Source of the DNA: an uncultured Flavobacteriales bacterium
GTDB lineage: Bacteria; Bacteroidota; Bacteroidia; Flavobacteriales_D; Sanyastnellaceae
NCBI GenBank assembly: GCA_905479115.1
Contig: CAJQLF010000014.1
Coordinates: 1-41,027, forward strand
Direction: 5' to 3'
DNA: 41,027 nucleotides
Part shown: positions 18,599-26,922 of the stretch, in pieces
Numbering within the stretch: the stretch's first letter is position 1
Layout: each line of letters opens with the position of its first letter
Translations under genes and position numbers: made by a program
Notes under the pieces: generated by a model
The model's database searches: none
Told to the model about the DNA's origin: nothing
The model's input: the letters and a program-made list of their open reading frames with translations, nothing else

Positions 18599-20188
18599 AT
18601 GAGGCGGAGATTTCTTGTGGAATCGTTGGTCCGCGGCTTCTTTGTTGCTGGACTGCTGGTTTTTGCATTGCTGGTTTCTGGACTTTTTGGGACGGGATTG
18701 GCTCAAACGACTTACACTGTTTTGCCAGGGGATACGTTTTCCCGCATCGCCCGTGCACATGATGTGTCACTGACCGAATTGCAGGAGGCGAATGGAGGTC
18801 GGCGTGAGGATTTATCCCCTGGGGATCAGATTCAAATTCCTACTCCCGTTGTGCTGGCTCCTGTGATATTACCGGGAGCTTCCCCTGCATCGGCCATTGA
18901 CGTCAGGCATACGGTTATCGCAGGGGAAACACTTTACGGCATCAGCCAGCGGTATGGCACAGCAGTGAGCGAATTGGAACGTCTGAACCCCGCTGCGCTG
19001 AATGGATTGGAAATTGGAGATGTGTTGGTGATTCGTGCGGTTCCAACTGATAATGGACGGGCTTCAGCTCCAGCTTCTTCTTTCGTTTCCTTGTCTGATT
19101 CGATCGGGGGGTGGCCGGCTTTGAGAACCGACACTTTACGTGCGTTGGTGATGTTGCCTTTTATGCTGGAATCAGATACAGTTAAAGGAGGAGGGTACGA
19201 CGCAAAAACAACGCGTTTACGGGACATTTCTTTGGAGTTTTTACACGGTGCAAGATGGGCTGCTGAAATGTTGCGGGACTCTGGGTACACCGTGGCGCTG
19301 AAAGTGGTCGATACAGAGCCGGATAGCGTGGGGGTGCATGCTTGGACCGATGCAGATTTGTACTGGGCTGATGTGGTCCTTGGGCCGCTCAGAAAGGCTC
19401 CGTTGGATTCTGTGAATGAAAAGCTGCGGTTGTCTGTGATCCCGCAGTGGGTTTTGACTCCGCAAAAGCCAGAGGTTTGGCACAAACATCCTTGGGCCTT
19501 TTCATTGGAAGCTCAGCCAGAAGTAGGGATGGAACAACTGGGGGCATTTGCCGCTCTTCAACATGCGGGGGACACGGTCTTGCTCCTAGAAACGAGGGGA
19601 GCAGGCGCTTCTATGGAAGCCGCATTCCGAGCGGGCTTTGAAAAAGCGAAGGCCGATTCGACTTTTCTTCAATCCATGCCGGCCAACGCTCAATTTTGCG
19701 AAGGATTGATTGCTGCATTGGATACGAGTAAATTAAATATCATCGCGGTGCCGGCAGGCCGTTCGGCACAGTCGCTTGTCGCATACGTTCAAACCGAGTT
19801 GCAATCGGCCGATTCATTTCCCGTTCAACTTTATGGGCATCCTGAATCACGAAGTTTTGAGTTTCTGGAGCGTCCATTTCTAGAACGCTCCCATTGGACT
19901 TCACCGGTGTCGGCACAAACGCTCTGGAGCGATGTTGATGTGGCAAAGCAGGTGCAAACTTTTCGGGACCTGTTTCAGACTGACCCGTCTTTGTATGCAT
20001 TCATCACATGTGAAGCTTTGCGCGAGACAGCACGGTGGCAAGGAAAACCGTGGCCTATCCCGGCCTCGGTATACCAACAAACGCGATGGGAGTGGGATGG
20101 GAATTTAGGTCGCTGGATGAACCGCTATTGGACCATCGAGTCTTTCACCAACGACGGCTGGTTCGATTCACTGAATCTGGAAGATTAA
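18599..20188 (+). CDS. Exported protein with two LysM domains and a periplasmic-binding-protein-like domain
   Basis: 529 aa from the ATG at 18599, which starts a Sec-type signal segment (MRRRFLVESLVRGFFVAGLL...GLAQT); ATGs at 18539 and 18557 in the same frame are alternatives. Two LysM peptidoglycan-binding domains follow (YTVLPGDTFSRIARAHDVS... and HTVIAGETLYGISQRYGTA...), spanning about residues 35–150. The rest resembles a type I periplasmic-binding fold (LPFMLESD..., DVVLGPLRK) as in the LysM/ABC-substrate-binding-like proteins often found next to guaA in Bacteroidota. It probably binds the cell wall. No ligand can be deduced. Its stop overlaps the stop of the convergent lolA-like gene by two bases. 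Confidence 0.87.
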   Translation: MRRRFLVESLVRGFFVAGLLVFALLVSGLFGTGLAQTTYTVLPGDTFSRIARAHDVSLTELQEANGGRREDLSPGDQIQIPTPVVLAPVILPGASPASAIDVRHTVIAGETLYGISQRYGTAVSELERLNPAALNGLEIGDVLVIRAVPTDNGRASAPASSFVSLSDSIGGWPALRTDTLRALVMLPFMLESDTVKGGGYDAKTTRLRDISLEFLHGARWAAEMLRDSGYTVALKVVDTEPDSVGVHAWTDADLYWADVVLGPLRKAPLDSVNEKLRLSVIPQWVLTPQKPEVWHKHPWAFSLEAQPEVGMEQLGAFAALQHAGDTVLLLETRGAGASMEAAFRAGFEKAKADSTFLQSMPANAQFCEGLIAALDTSKLNIIAVPAGRSAQSLVAYVQTELQSADSFPVQLYGHPESRSFEFLERPFLERSHWTSPVSAQTLWSDVDVAKQVQTFRDLFQTDPSLYAFITCEALRETARWQGKPWPIPASVYQQTRWEWDGNLGRWMNRYWTIESFTNDGWFDSLNLED

Positions 20189-20844
20189 ATCCGGTTATCG
20201 ACCAAATTCACACCGGGAAATTTAGCGGGATCAAACCGAAATGTGCCCGCAGGAATTTTCGCCTGTGGCTTGAACGTCAGCACGTCATAGGTAACATCGG
20301 TGCCCTCGCGCCCTTTGACGACAGCCCGTTTTAGTTCCAATGCGTCCTCGTCGATAAAAAGCTGGATCGTGTGAAAGGGCTTTTCGTCTGCCTGCAAGGG
20401 GTAGAGGTTAATCTGAACAAGCGATGTTCCATTGACTTCTTTTTGGCCTTTCCATTCTGTTTTGAAGTCATCCTCCCATATGGTGAATAGCTTGGCTGGA
20501 TCCATGCCTTCCTCGGCCATGACATCTGCATCGTCAACGTAACAGTCATTCACCGCAGGTTCGTATGTCCAAATAGTCACTCCATCTGAAATGATGATGT
20601 AATCCCCGATGTCCAAACTGTATTTATCTCCTTCCACGTATATGGTGCCCGATTGTGCAGCTTCAAAGTCGCTGACCCGATCTTCCATCTTGGAGGTGTA
20701 GGTCGCTTCGATGGACCCATACGATTTAGCTTCCTCACTGAGTTTATCCAGCAGCACTGTGGCATCTTGCGCCCAAGCAGAGGCTCCGACAAAGAAGGTC
20801 AATCCAAAAGCTGTCAAAAATTTCATGGTGCGAAGATGCTTCAT
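20185..20844 (-). CDS. lolA: LolA-like outer-membrane lipoprotein carrier
   Basis: 219 aa with a signal peptide (MKFLTAFGLTFFVGASAWAQ) beginning at the sixth codon after the upstream ATG. I keep the start at 20844 because it overlaps the ftsK stop by ATGA; 20826 is the alternative. The body follows the LolA half-barrel pattern: a short helix (LLDKLSEEAKSYGSIEATYT), repeated strand pairs, SDGVTIWTYEP, and a C-terminal FRFDPAKFPGV. LolA ferries lipoproteins across the periplasm. The order ftsK–lolA is common in Bacteroidota. It fits with the many lipoproteins in this window and with the Lnb-like enzyme at 30838. Confidence 0.85.
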   Translation of the reverse strand: MKHLRTMKFLTAFGLTFFVGASAWAQDATVLLDKLSEEAKSYGSIEATYTSKMEDRVSDFEAAQSGTIYVEGDKYSLDIGDYIIISDGVTIWTYEPAVNDCYVDDADVMAEEGMDPAKLFTIWEDDFKTEWKGQKEVNGTSLVQINLYPLQADEKPFHTIQLFIDEDALELKRAVVKGREGTDVTYDVLTFKPQAKIPAGTFRFDPAKFPGVNLVDNRI

Positions 20845-23426
20845 GCTTCTCCCATCTGCAACATCTGTTCCAAACTTGCTTCGTCAGGAACGAGCACCTT
20901 GCGCGCTTTGGACCCTTCGAAATGTCCTATGATTCCAGCATCCTCGAGTTGGTCGATAATTCTCCCGGCGCGGTTGTAGCCAATTTTTAATTTGCGTTGA
21001 AGCAGAGAAGTGGACCCTTGTTGGTGCATGACGATCAAGTGTGCAGCCTCTGCGAACATGTCATCGCGTTCATCATCGCTGATGTTACCTGTTTCTCCGC
21101 TTCCTCCTTCTTCTGTGTATTCGGGCAGGATGAAGGCGTCCGGATATCCTTGTTGACTGCCAATGAATTCGCAAATGGCCTCTACCTCGGGCGTATCTAC
21201 AAACCCACATTGTATGCGAATCAGGTCGTTGCCGTTGCTCAGGAGCATGTCTCCGCGGCCAATTAATTGATCAGCACCGCCTGCATCAAGAATGGTCCGG
21301 GAATCAATTTTGGACGTAACGCGAAAGGCAATTCGTGCGGGGAAATTGGCCTTGATGGTGCCCGTAATGATGTTCACCGAAGGTCGTTGAGTTGCGATGA
21401 TGAGGTGAATCCCAATGGCCCGTGCCAATTGAGCAAGTCGTGCAATGGGGGTTTCGACTTCCTTGCCCGCGGTCATAATGAGATCGGCGAACTCGTCCAC
21501 GACCAAAACGATGTAAGGTAAGTAGCGATGTCCTTCCTCTGGATTCAGCCTTCTTCGAACAAATTTGGCGTTGTATTCTGCGAGGTTTCGGCATTGTGCA
21601 TCTTTGAGCAAGTCATACCGCTGATCCATCTCAATACACAAGGAATTCAAGGTTGCCACCACTTTGGAGGTGTCCGTGATAATCGCATCTTCTGAGTCAG
21701 GAAGTTTGGCGAGGTAGTGCCTTTCGATGTGATTAAAAAGGGTCAGCTCCACCTTTTTGGGGTCGACCAAGACAAACTTCAATTGCGAGGGGTGCTTTCG
21801 GTAGAGCAAGCTTACAAGCATGGCATTCAATCCTACAGATTTTCCTTGCCCTGTAGCACCGGCCATGAGGAGGTGGGGCATTTTTGCCAAGTCAAAGACA
21901 AACGTCTCGTTGGAGATGGTCTTGCCAATGGCTATTGGCAGTGCAGCATTGGATTTGTTGAATTTATCCGAAGCAATCAACGTCCGCATGGAGACGATGT
22001 CTGGATTCGAATTGGGGACTTCGATGCCGATGGTGCCCCTTCCAGGGATGGGGGCGATGATGCGGATGCCCAAAGCTGCGAGACTCAGGGCTATGTCGTC
22101 CTCCAGGTTTTTTATTTTAGAAATCCGGATACCAGGGGCTGGCACAATTTCATACAAGGTGACCGTTGGGCCGACCTGTGCCGTGATGCTGGAGACTTCG
22201 ATGCTGAAATTTTTCAGGGTCCGAAGGATGCTGTTTTTTTTGTCCTCTAGTTCCTTTTCGCTGACTCGAACCTTTCCATCGCCGTGTTCCATGAGCAAAT
22301 CGAGGTTGGGCAATTCGAACCGACTTAAGTCCAGTTTGGGGTCGTATTCCCCAAATTCCTGAACTTTTTTGTCAATTTCAACTTCGGTTAGTTGTGCTTC
22401 GTCGTCCGCCAATTTGACCTGGAATGTTACGTCTTCATCAAGAGATTCGGGTTCGGGGGCAGGTTCAGGGGCAGGTGGAGCAACGGATTCAGCCTTTGGC
22501 GACAGTTGTGGCACGGTTGGGTTTCCTTCTTCTTCGCTTGTTTCCACCTCCAAATCACCTTCCAGGATTTCATCCAAGGCACTGTCGGAAGCTTCGTCCC
22601 ATCCAGGGGTTGCCTCATCGGATTCCTTCACAGGAAAGTCTTCCATGTCAGACGGTGCAGCCTCCGAATCTTCCGGGTTATTCCAAACGTCTGATTCACC
22701 GTCTTCTGAAACAAACCATTTTTTGATGCCTTGCAAAGAGAAACGGGGAAATTGGTCAATTCTCGGTTGAAGGTAGAACATGGCGACCGAGGCAATGATT
22801 CCCAAAATGACCATGCCACTTCCCAGCATGCCCAAATAAAGGAGTCCCATGTCCGTGCTGTATCGGCCAGTTGCCCCAACCCAGTGGTCCCAACCGCTGT
22901 GTCCCCAATGATCGGTAAGGGTAGCCAAGTATCCACCAATCCATGGCGTAAAAAGCATCCATGCAAGGGAAAATCGAAACCACTTACCTCGATTCAAAAT
23001 CGGGCGCTGCGTGATCAGGGGCCAAGCGACTAAGGAGAGCAGGACGGGCCAAGCCAAGGCACCAATACCAAATCCTTGCCTACCAATCCAAAACGCGAAA
23101 TATGCACCGCCAGCCCCAAGCCAATTCCGGAACGGCTCACGGGTGGATTCTAACCCTTCTGGTGTCAGCCCTTCCGAAACCAAGGCATAGTCTGCAGATC
23201 CAGTAAACAGTCCAGCGATTAAGGAGACGGCCAAAAAAAGAGCCCCAGCTAGCAAAAGGGTTCCCCCGGCTGCTTGCAACCTTGCATTGTTCAAAGCCTT
23301 TTTCAATGCTGCCCATCGAGGGCCGGGAGTCCGAGGGGGCTTCTTGCCCCCTTTTTTCTCAGCCACGGGCTTCGTGTCCCGTTTGAGACGATTTTTTGGT
23401 TTTTGGCTGGGTTTGGATTTGAACAT
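20841..23426 (-). CDS. ftsK: DNA translocase FtsK/SpoIIIE family
   Basis: 861 aa. A basic N-terminus (about 1–45) precedes four hydrophobic segments (about 52–75, 108–138, 150–172 and 195–220). An acidic Pro/Glu/Ser-rich linker (about 235–350) leads to the motor domain with Walker A GATGQGKS (near residue 522), Walker B ILVVDEFADL-type sequence and a RPSVNIITG motif. The C-terminal gamma winged helix (GSTSLLQRKLKIGYNRAGRIIDQLE) is complete; it reads the KOPS/FOPS-like polar sequences. FtsK pumps chromosome ends through the septum and activates Xer recombination at dif. It is the first gene of the ftsK–lolA pair. Confidence 0.96.
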   Translation of the reverse strand: MFKSKPSQKPKNRLKRDTKPVAEKKGGKKPPRTPGPRWAALKKALNNARLQAAGGTLLLAGALFLAVSLIAGLFTGSADYALVSEGLTPEGLESTREPFRNWLGAGGAYFAFWIGRQGFGIGALAWPVLLSLVAWPLITQRPILNRGKWFRFSLAWMLFTPWIGGYLATLTDHWGHSGWDHWVGATGRYSTDMGLLYLGMLGSGMVILGIIASVAMFYLQPRIDQFPRFSLQGIKKWFVSEDGESDVWNNPEDSEAAPSDMEDFPVKESDEATPGWDEASDSALDEILEGDLEVETSEEEGNPTVPQLSPKAESVAPPAPEPAPEPESLDEDVTFQVKLADDEAQLTEVEIDKKVQEFGEYDPKLDLSRFELPNLDLLMEHGDGKVRVSEKELEDKKNSILRTLKNFSIEVSSITAQVGPTVTLYEIVPAPGIRISKIKNLEDDIALSLAALGIRIIAPIPGRGTIGIEVPNSNPDIVSMRTLIASDKFNKSNAALPIAIGKTISNETFVFDLAKMPHLLMAGATGQGKSVGLNAMLVSLLYRKHPSQLKFVLVDPKKVELTLFNHIERHYLAKLPDSEDAIITDTSKVVATLNSLCIEMDQRYDLLKDAQCRNLAEYNAKFVRRRLNPEEGHRYLPYIVLVVDEFADLIMTAGKEVETPIARLAQLARAIGIHLIIATQRPSVNIITGTIKANFPARIAFRVTSKIDSRTILDAGGADQLIGRGDMLLSNGNDLIRIQCGFVDTPEVEAICEFIGSQQGYPDAFILPEYTEEGGSGETGNISDDERDDMFAEAAHLIVMHQQGSTSLLQRKLKIGYNRAGRIIDQLEDAGIIGHFEGSKARKVLVPDEASLEQMLQMGEA

Positions 23427-23579
23427 CGTTGGGTTGCCTTGGCAGTGGATAAAGCTAAACGTTGAAAGCCGCGTGAAACGTATCTTTCCACTGGTTTTTC
23501 CACGTGGGATTGTTGGGTTTACAAAAAGGCCTTGTTACCTCACGCCGATTAGCTATATTTGCATCCCAATTCTCGAAAG
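23427..23579. promoter_or_regulatory. Divergent ftsK/rpmG promoter region; consensus promoter of rpmG
   Basis: On the plus strand TTG (23532–23534), a 19-base spacer and the perfect −7 element TATATTTG (23554–23561) form the best Bacteroidota promoter in the window. It is followed about 18 bases later by the rpmG ATG, so the leader is short. On the minus strand TAGCTTTA lies about 25–35 bases before the ftsK ATG with only a weak upstream element. Confidence 0.7.
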
Positions 23580-23762
23580 ATGGCCAAGAAAGGCAACCGT
23601 ATACAAGTAATTTTGGAGTGCACTGAGCACAAGACTTCTGGCATGCCCGGAACGTCCCGATACATCACGACCAAAAACCGGAAGAATTCTCCGGATCGAA
23701 TTGAATTGAAAAAGTACAACCCGGTGTTGCGCAAGAATACCGTCCACAAAGAGATTAAATAA
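23580..23762 (+). CDS. rpmG: 50S ribosomal protein bL33
   Basis: 60 aa from the ATG at 23580 ([18 protein letters not shown]); the in-frame ATG seven codons upstream lies too close to the promoter. The sequence [23 protein letters not shown] is the core of bL33. Only one Cys is present, so this is the zinc-free (C-minus) form. It starts a short transcription unit with the DUF4295 gene. rpmB, which often precedes rpmG, is not here, and ftsK occupies the upstream side. Confidence 0.97.
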   Translation: MAKKGNRIQVILECTEHKTSGMPGTSRYITTKNRKNSPDRIELKKYNPVLRKNTVHKEIK

Positions 23763-23770
23763 GCTGAGTC

Positions 23771-23926
23771 ATGGCAAAGAAAACAGTAGCATCGTTGCAG
23801 ACAGGCGGCGGTAAGCAGCACACGAAAGTGATTAAGATGGTCCGCAACACAAAGTCTGGTGCTTATTCTTTTCGCGAAGAGGTTGTGCACAACGACGATG
23901 TCAAGGACTGGTTAGCACGCGACTAA
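23771..23926 (+). CDS. DUF4295 family small basic protein (Bacteroidota-specific, ribosome-associated candidate)
   Basis: 51 aa (MAKKTVASLQTGGGKQHTKV..., ending NDDVKDWLARD), eight bases after rpmG. It is short, Lys-rich and has the MAKKxVAxLQ start and the VKMVRNxKSGAYSF-like centre of DUF4295 proteins, which occur beside rpmG in Bacteroidota. Flavobacterial ribosome structure work described an extra phylum-specific protein, bL38; identity with this family is likely from my memory but not proven here. It is followed directly by a terminator. Confidence 0.88.
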   Translation: MAKKTVASLQTGGGKQHTKVIKMVRNTKSGAYSFREEVVHNDDVKDWLARD

Positions 23927-23953
23927 AATCGCTGGACCTGCCACAAACGATTT

Positions 23954-23987
23954 GGGCCGAACTCCAGCGGAGGCGGCCCTTTTTTTG
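23954..23987 (+). terminator. Intrinsic terminator after rpmG–DUF4295
   Basis: GGGCCG (23954–23959) pairs with CGGCCC (23974–23979). An inner stem CTCC/GGAG (23962–23965 with 23969–23972) is separated from it by a small asymmetric bulge, and seven T follow. It lies 27 bases after the DUF4295 stop and before ftsY, so ftsY may depend on read-through or on its own promoter. Confidence 0.85.
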
Positions 23988-24007
23988 TCACATTATTTTC
24001 GAAATCG

Positions 24008-24982
24008 ATGAGTTTTTTTAAACGCATTTTTTCAGGGAAGCAGAAGGAAAGCCTCGACAGCGGACTTGCAAAGTCACGCACGAACGTATTCCAAAAACTG
24101 ACCAAGGTGTTTACCGGCCGTCGCCGGGTCGATGAGGATTTGATGGAGGAGCTGGAAGAGGCGCTCATTACTGCTGATGTGGGGGTGGAGACGACCATGA
24201 AGATTTTAGATCGGTTGCGGAAGCGTGCGCGGTTTGAGGCCTATGCGGAAGTGGAGGAGCTTTACACGATGCTGCGGGAAGAGATTGCGGGCTTGTTCGA
24301 AGGAAACGACTCAGGTCCCGTGAAGGACATGGCTTCTCCCCACGTGGTGATGGTGGTGGGGGTGAATGGAGTGGGTAAGACCACGTCGATTGGGAAATTA
24401 GCCTGGCGTTACAAGCAAGCGGGAAAGCGAGTTTTACTGGGGGCGGCAGACACGTTCAGAGCAGCAGCAATCGATCAACTTACAGTCTGGTCTGAGCGAG
24501 CGGGTGTGGAGATTGTCGCCCAGCATATGGGGGCTGATCCAGCCGCCGTGGCATACGACACATTGGAGGCTGCCGTGGCTAGAAATTCTGAGGTCGTGAT
24601 TATTGATACCGCTGGACGGCTGCACAATAAGCGGGGATTGATGGAGGAACTAACCAAAGTGCGCCGAATTATGGATCGAATCGTCCCGGGTGCGCCGCAC
24701 GAAGTGCTGTTGGTTTTGGATGGTTCTACAGGCCAAAATGCGGTGGAGCAAGCCAAGCAATTTACCTCTGCAACCGAAGTGACGGGGCTTGTGCTCACGA
24801 AGTTGGATGGCACAGCCAAAGGCGGTGTGGTCCTCGCTATCTCTGACCAACTCAACATTCCCGTTCGGTATGTTGGCATCGGAGAAAAAATGGAGGACCT
24901 ACAAGATTTTGAAATGATTGAATTCATCGACAGCTTACTCCCAGAGAATTGGGAGGACGCTGCCCAAGCCGCCCAATCCTAA
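24008..24982 (+). CDS. ftsY: Signal recognition particle receptor FtsY
   Basis: 324 aa. There is a short basic N-terminus instead of the long acidic A domain of E. coli, which is normal for Bacteroidota. The helical N domain (LMEELEEALITADVGVETT) precedes the GTPase domain with G1 GVNGVGKTTS (about 118–127), DTFRAAAIDQL (about 148–158), DTAGR, and TKLDGTAKGG, and the C-terminal GIGEKMEDLQDF. It docks SRP–ribosome complexes at the inner membrane and, with Ffh, delivers membrane proteins. It is followed 10 bases later by rimO. Confidence 0.97.
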   Translation: MSFFKRIFSGKQKESLDSGLAKSRTNVFQKLTKVFTGRRRVDEDLMEELEEALITADVGVETTMKILDRLRKRARFEAYAEVEELYTMLREEIAGLFEGNDSGPVKDMASPHVVMVVGVNGVGKTTSIGKLAWRYKQAGKRVLLGAADTFRAAAIDQLTVWSERAGVEIVAQHMGADPAAVAYDTLEAAVARNSEVVIIDTAGRLHNKRGLMEELTKVRRIMDRIVPGAPHEVLLVLDGSTGQNAVEQAKQFTSATEVTGLVLTKLDGTAKGGVVLAISDQLNIPVRYVGIGEKMEDLQDFEMIEFIDSLLPENWEDAAQAAQS

Positions 24983-24992
24983 CCCACACTTC

Positions 24993-26306
24993 ATGAGAAC
25001 TCGGACTACCCGCGCCCGCAAGGTCAATGTTATCACCTTAGGGTGTGCCAAAAACATTTACGATTCAGAGGTGCTCATGGGCCAACTTCGGGCCAACTCG
25101 TATGAGGTTGAGCACGAAAGTAAAAAGGACGATGCCGGCATCGTGATTGTCAATACGTGTGGTTTTATTGAGAGTGCGAAGCAAGAGAGCATCGACACAA
25201 TTTTGCAATTTTCTGAGGCGAAAAAAGCCGGCCTTGTGGACCGCGTCTATGTCACAGGATGTTTGTCTGAACGCTACAAGGATGAATTGAGTGACGGCAT
25301 TCCAGAAGTGGATGCATGGTTCGGAACGCGTGATTTACCCAGGCTTTTAAAAACATTGAAGGCTGACTACAAGAAGGAACTGGTGGGCGAGCGATTGCTC
25401 ACGACGCCTGCGCACTATGCGTATTTGAAAATCGCCGAAGGATGCGACCGACCCTGCGCGTTTTGTGCGATTCCCTTGATGAGAGGCAAGCACGTTTCTA
25501 CCCCCATGGAGGATCTGGTAAAACAAGCTGAGATGCTGGTAGCCAATGGCACACGGGAGCTCATTCTGATTGCCCAGGATTTGACTTATTACGGTTTGGA
25601 CATCTACAAAAAACGCGAGCTAGCGACCTTGGTGGATCGATTGAGTGATGTGGAAGGACTGGACTGGATTCGCTTGCATTACGCGTTCCCCACTGGTTTC
25701 CCGATGGACGTGCTTGACGTGATGGCAGCGAAGCCCAACGTTTGCAATTACCTGGATATGCCATTGCAGCACGCTTCGGACGAGATGCTCAAGTCAATGC
25801 GACGAGGAATCACGCAGGAAAAGATGGACCGGTTGATCGGGGATATTCGCAACCGCGTTCCGGAAATTGCTTTGCGAACGACCCTTATCTGTGGATTCCC
25901 GGGTGAAACGGAGGCTCACCATCAAGACATGCTCAATTGGACGGAGCGCATGCGCTTTGACCGCGTTGGTTGTTTTACGTATTCGCATGAGGAAAACACC
26001 CATGCCTATAGTCTGCAAGATGATGTGCCTGAGGAAATTAAGAAGAAGCGAGTGGATGAAATCATGACCCAACAAGCGGGCATTTCATTCGAACTCAATC
26101 AAAAATTTGTCGGCACGCAGCAACGCGTTCTAATCGATCGATTGGAGGACGGACAATGGATAGGACGGACCGAGTGGGATTCACCTGACGTGGATAATGA
26201 AGTGCGCATTACTGCACCCGATGATGTACACCTGAGAATCGGTGACTTTGCTATGGCACACATCGATTCGGCTACTGAATTTGACTTGCATGGGCGACTG
26301 GCGTGA
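24993..26306 (+). CDS. rimO: Ribosomal protein uS12 methylthiotransferase RimO
   Basis: 437 aa from the ATG at 24993; the open frame runs back into ftsY. The N-terminal UPF0004 domain holds the three cluster Cys at about 18, 56 and 90 (LGCAKN, NTCGFI, TGCLSE), and the radical-SAM domain holds CxxxCxxC at 151–158 (CDRPCAFC). The C-terminal TRAM domain ends DLHGRL. LMRGKHVSTPMEDL and LQHASDEMLKSMRRG match RimO rather than MiaB. It methylthiolates the conserved Asp of uS12. The stop codon lies inside the start of queE. Confidence 0.96.
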   Translation: MRTRTTRARKVNVITLGCAKNIYDSEVLMGQLRANSYEVEHESKKDDAGIVIVNTCGFIESAKQESIDTILQFSEAKKAGLVDRVYVTGCLSERYKDELSDGIPEVDAWFGTRDLPRLLKTLKADYKKELVGERLLTTPAHYAYLKIAEGCDRPCAFCAIPLMRGKHVSTPMEDLVKQAEMLVANGTRELILIAQDLTYYGLDIYKKRELATLVDRLSDVEGLDWIRLHYAFPTGFPMDVLDVMAAKPNVCNYLDMPLQHASDEMLKSMRRGITQEKMDRLIGDIRNRVPEIALRTTLICGFPGETEAHHQDMLNWTERMRFDRVGCFTYSHEENTHAYSLQDDVPEEIKKKRVDEIMTQQAGISFELNQKFVGTQQRVLIDRLEDGQWIGRTEWDSPDVDNEVRITAPDDVHLRIGDFAMAHIDSATEFDLHGRLA

Positions 26307-26904
26307 CGTGAATTACCCGGTAATGGAACGGTTTTTTACCGTTCAAGGTGAAGGTGCTTATACTGGAGCCTCGGCTTGGTTCATCCGGTTGGGTGGGTGT
26401 GACGTCGGATGTGCTTGGTGCGATGTGAAAGAAAGTTGGGACGCCGAAGTACATCCGAAGGTAGATGCGGGAACGTTGGTGGACGAAGCGGTTCAATCCG
26501 GGGCCCCCATTTGTGTGATCACGGGGGGAGAGCCTGCGATGCACGACCTGACATCCTTGACGTTAGGCCTTCAATCCGCGGGATTGCGCACGCACATTGA
26601 AACGTCTGGAACGCACCCGATGACGGGGACATGGGATTGGGTGACATTTTCTCCCAAGCGATTTAAATCCCCGCTAGACGCCATTTATGGCGCTTCGCAT
26701 GAACTCAAGATTGTGGTCGTCAATCGGCATGATTTGCAATGGGGAGAGGAACATGCGATGAAGATGCCTCCGGCTGCCTCTTGTTACTTCCAGCCTGAAT
26801 GGGATCGCCGAGACAAAGTACTTCCATACATCATGAAGCACTTGCGAACGAGTCCGAGCTGGCGCATCAGCTTGCAAACGCACAAATATCTGGGGTTGCC
26901 TTGA
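26290..26904 (+). CDS. queE: 7-carboxy-7-deazaguanine synthase QueE
   Basis: 204 aa from the ATG at 26290, overlapping the rimO end by 17 bases; an ATG at 26323 (MERFFTVQGEG) is the alternative start. The radical-SAM motif CxxxCxxC is at residues 37–44 (CDVGCAWC), preceded by the family's VQGEGAYTG and followed by TGGEPAMHDL, HIETSGT and SPKRFKSP. It converts carboxy-tetrahydropterin to 7-carboxy-7-deazaguanine in the queuosine pathway. Other que genes are not in the window. Confidence 0.95.
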   Translation: MGDWRDVNYPVMERFFTVQGEGAYTGASAWFIRLGGCDVGCAWCDVKESWDAEVHPKVDAGTLVDEAVQSGAPICVITGGEPAMHDLTSLTLGLQSAGLRTHIETSGTHPMTGTWDWVTFSPKRFKSPLDAIYGASHELKIVVVNRHDLQWGEEHAMKMPPAASCYFQPEWDRRDKVLPYIMKHLRTSPSWRISLQTHKYLGLP

Positions 26905-26922
26905 CGGCTCCTTGATTCAAAT

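Noticed and set aside
21820-22362. Plus-strand open frames antisense to ftsK (also 22369–22770)
   Set aside because: The minus-strand FtsK frame has all its motifs; the antisense translation is low-complexity and unsupported.
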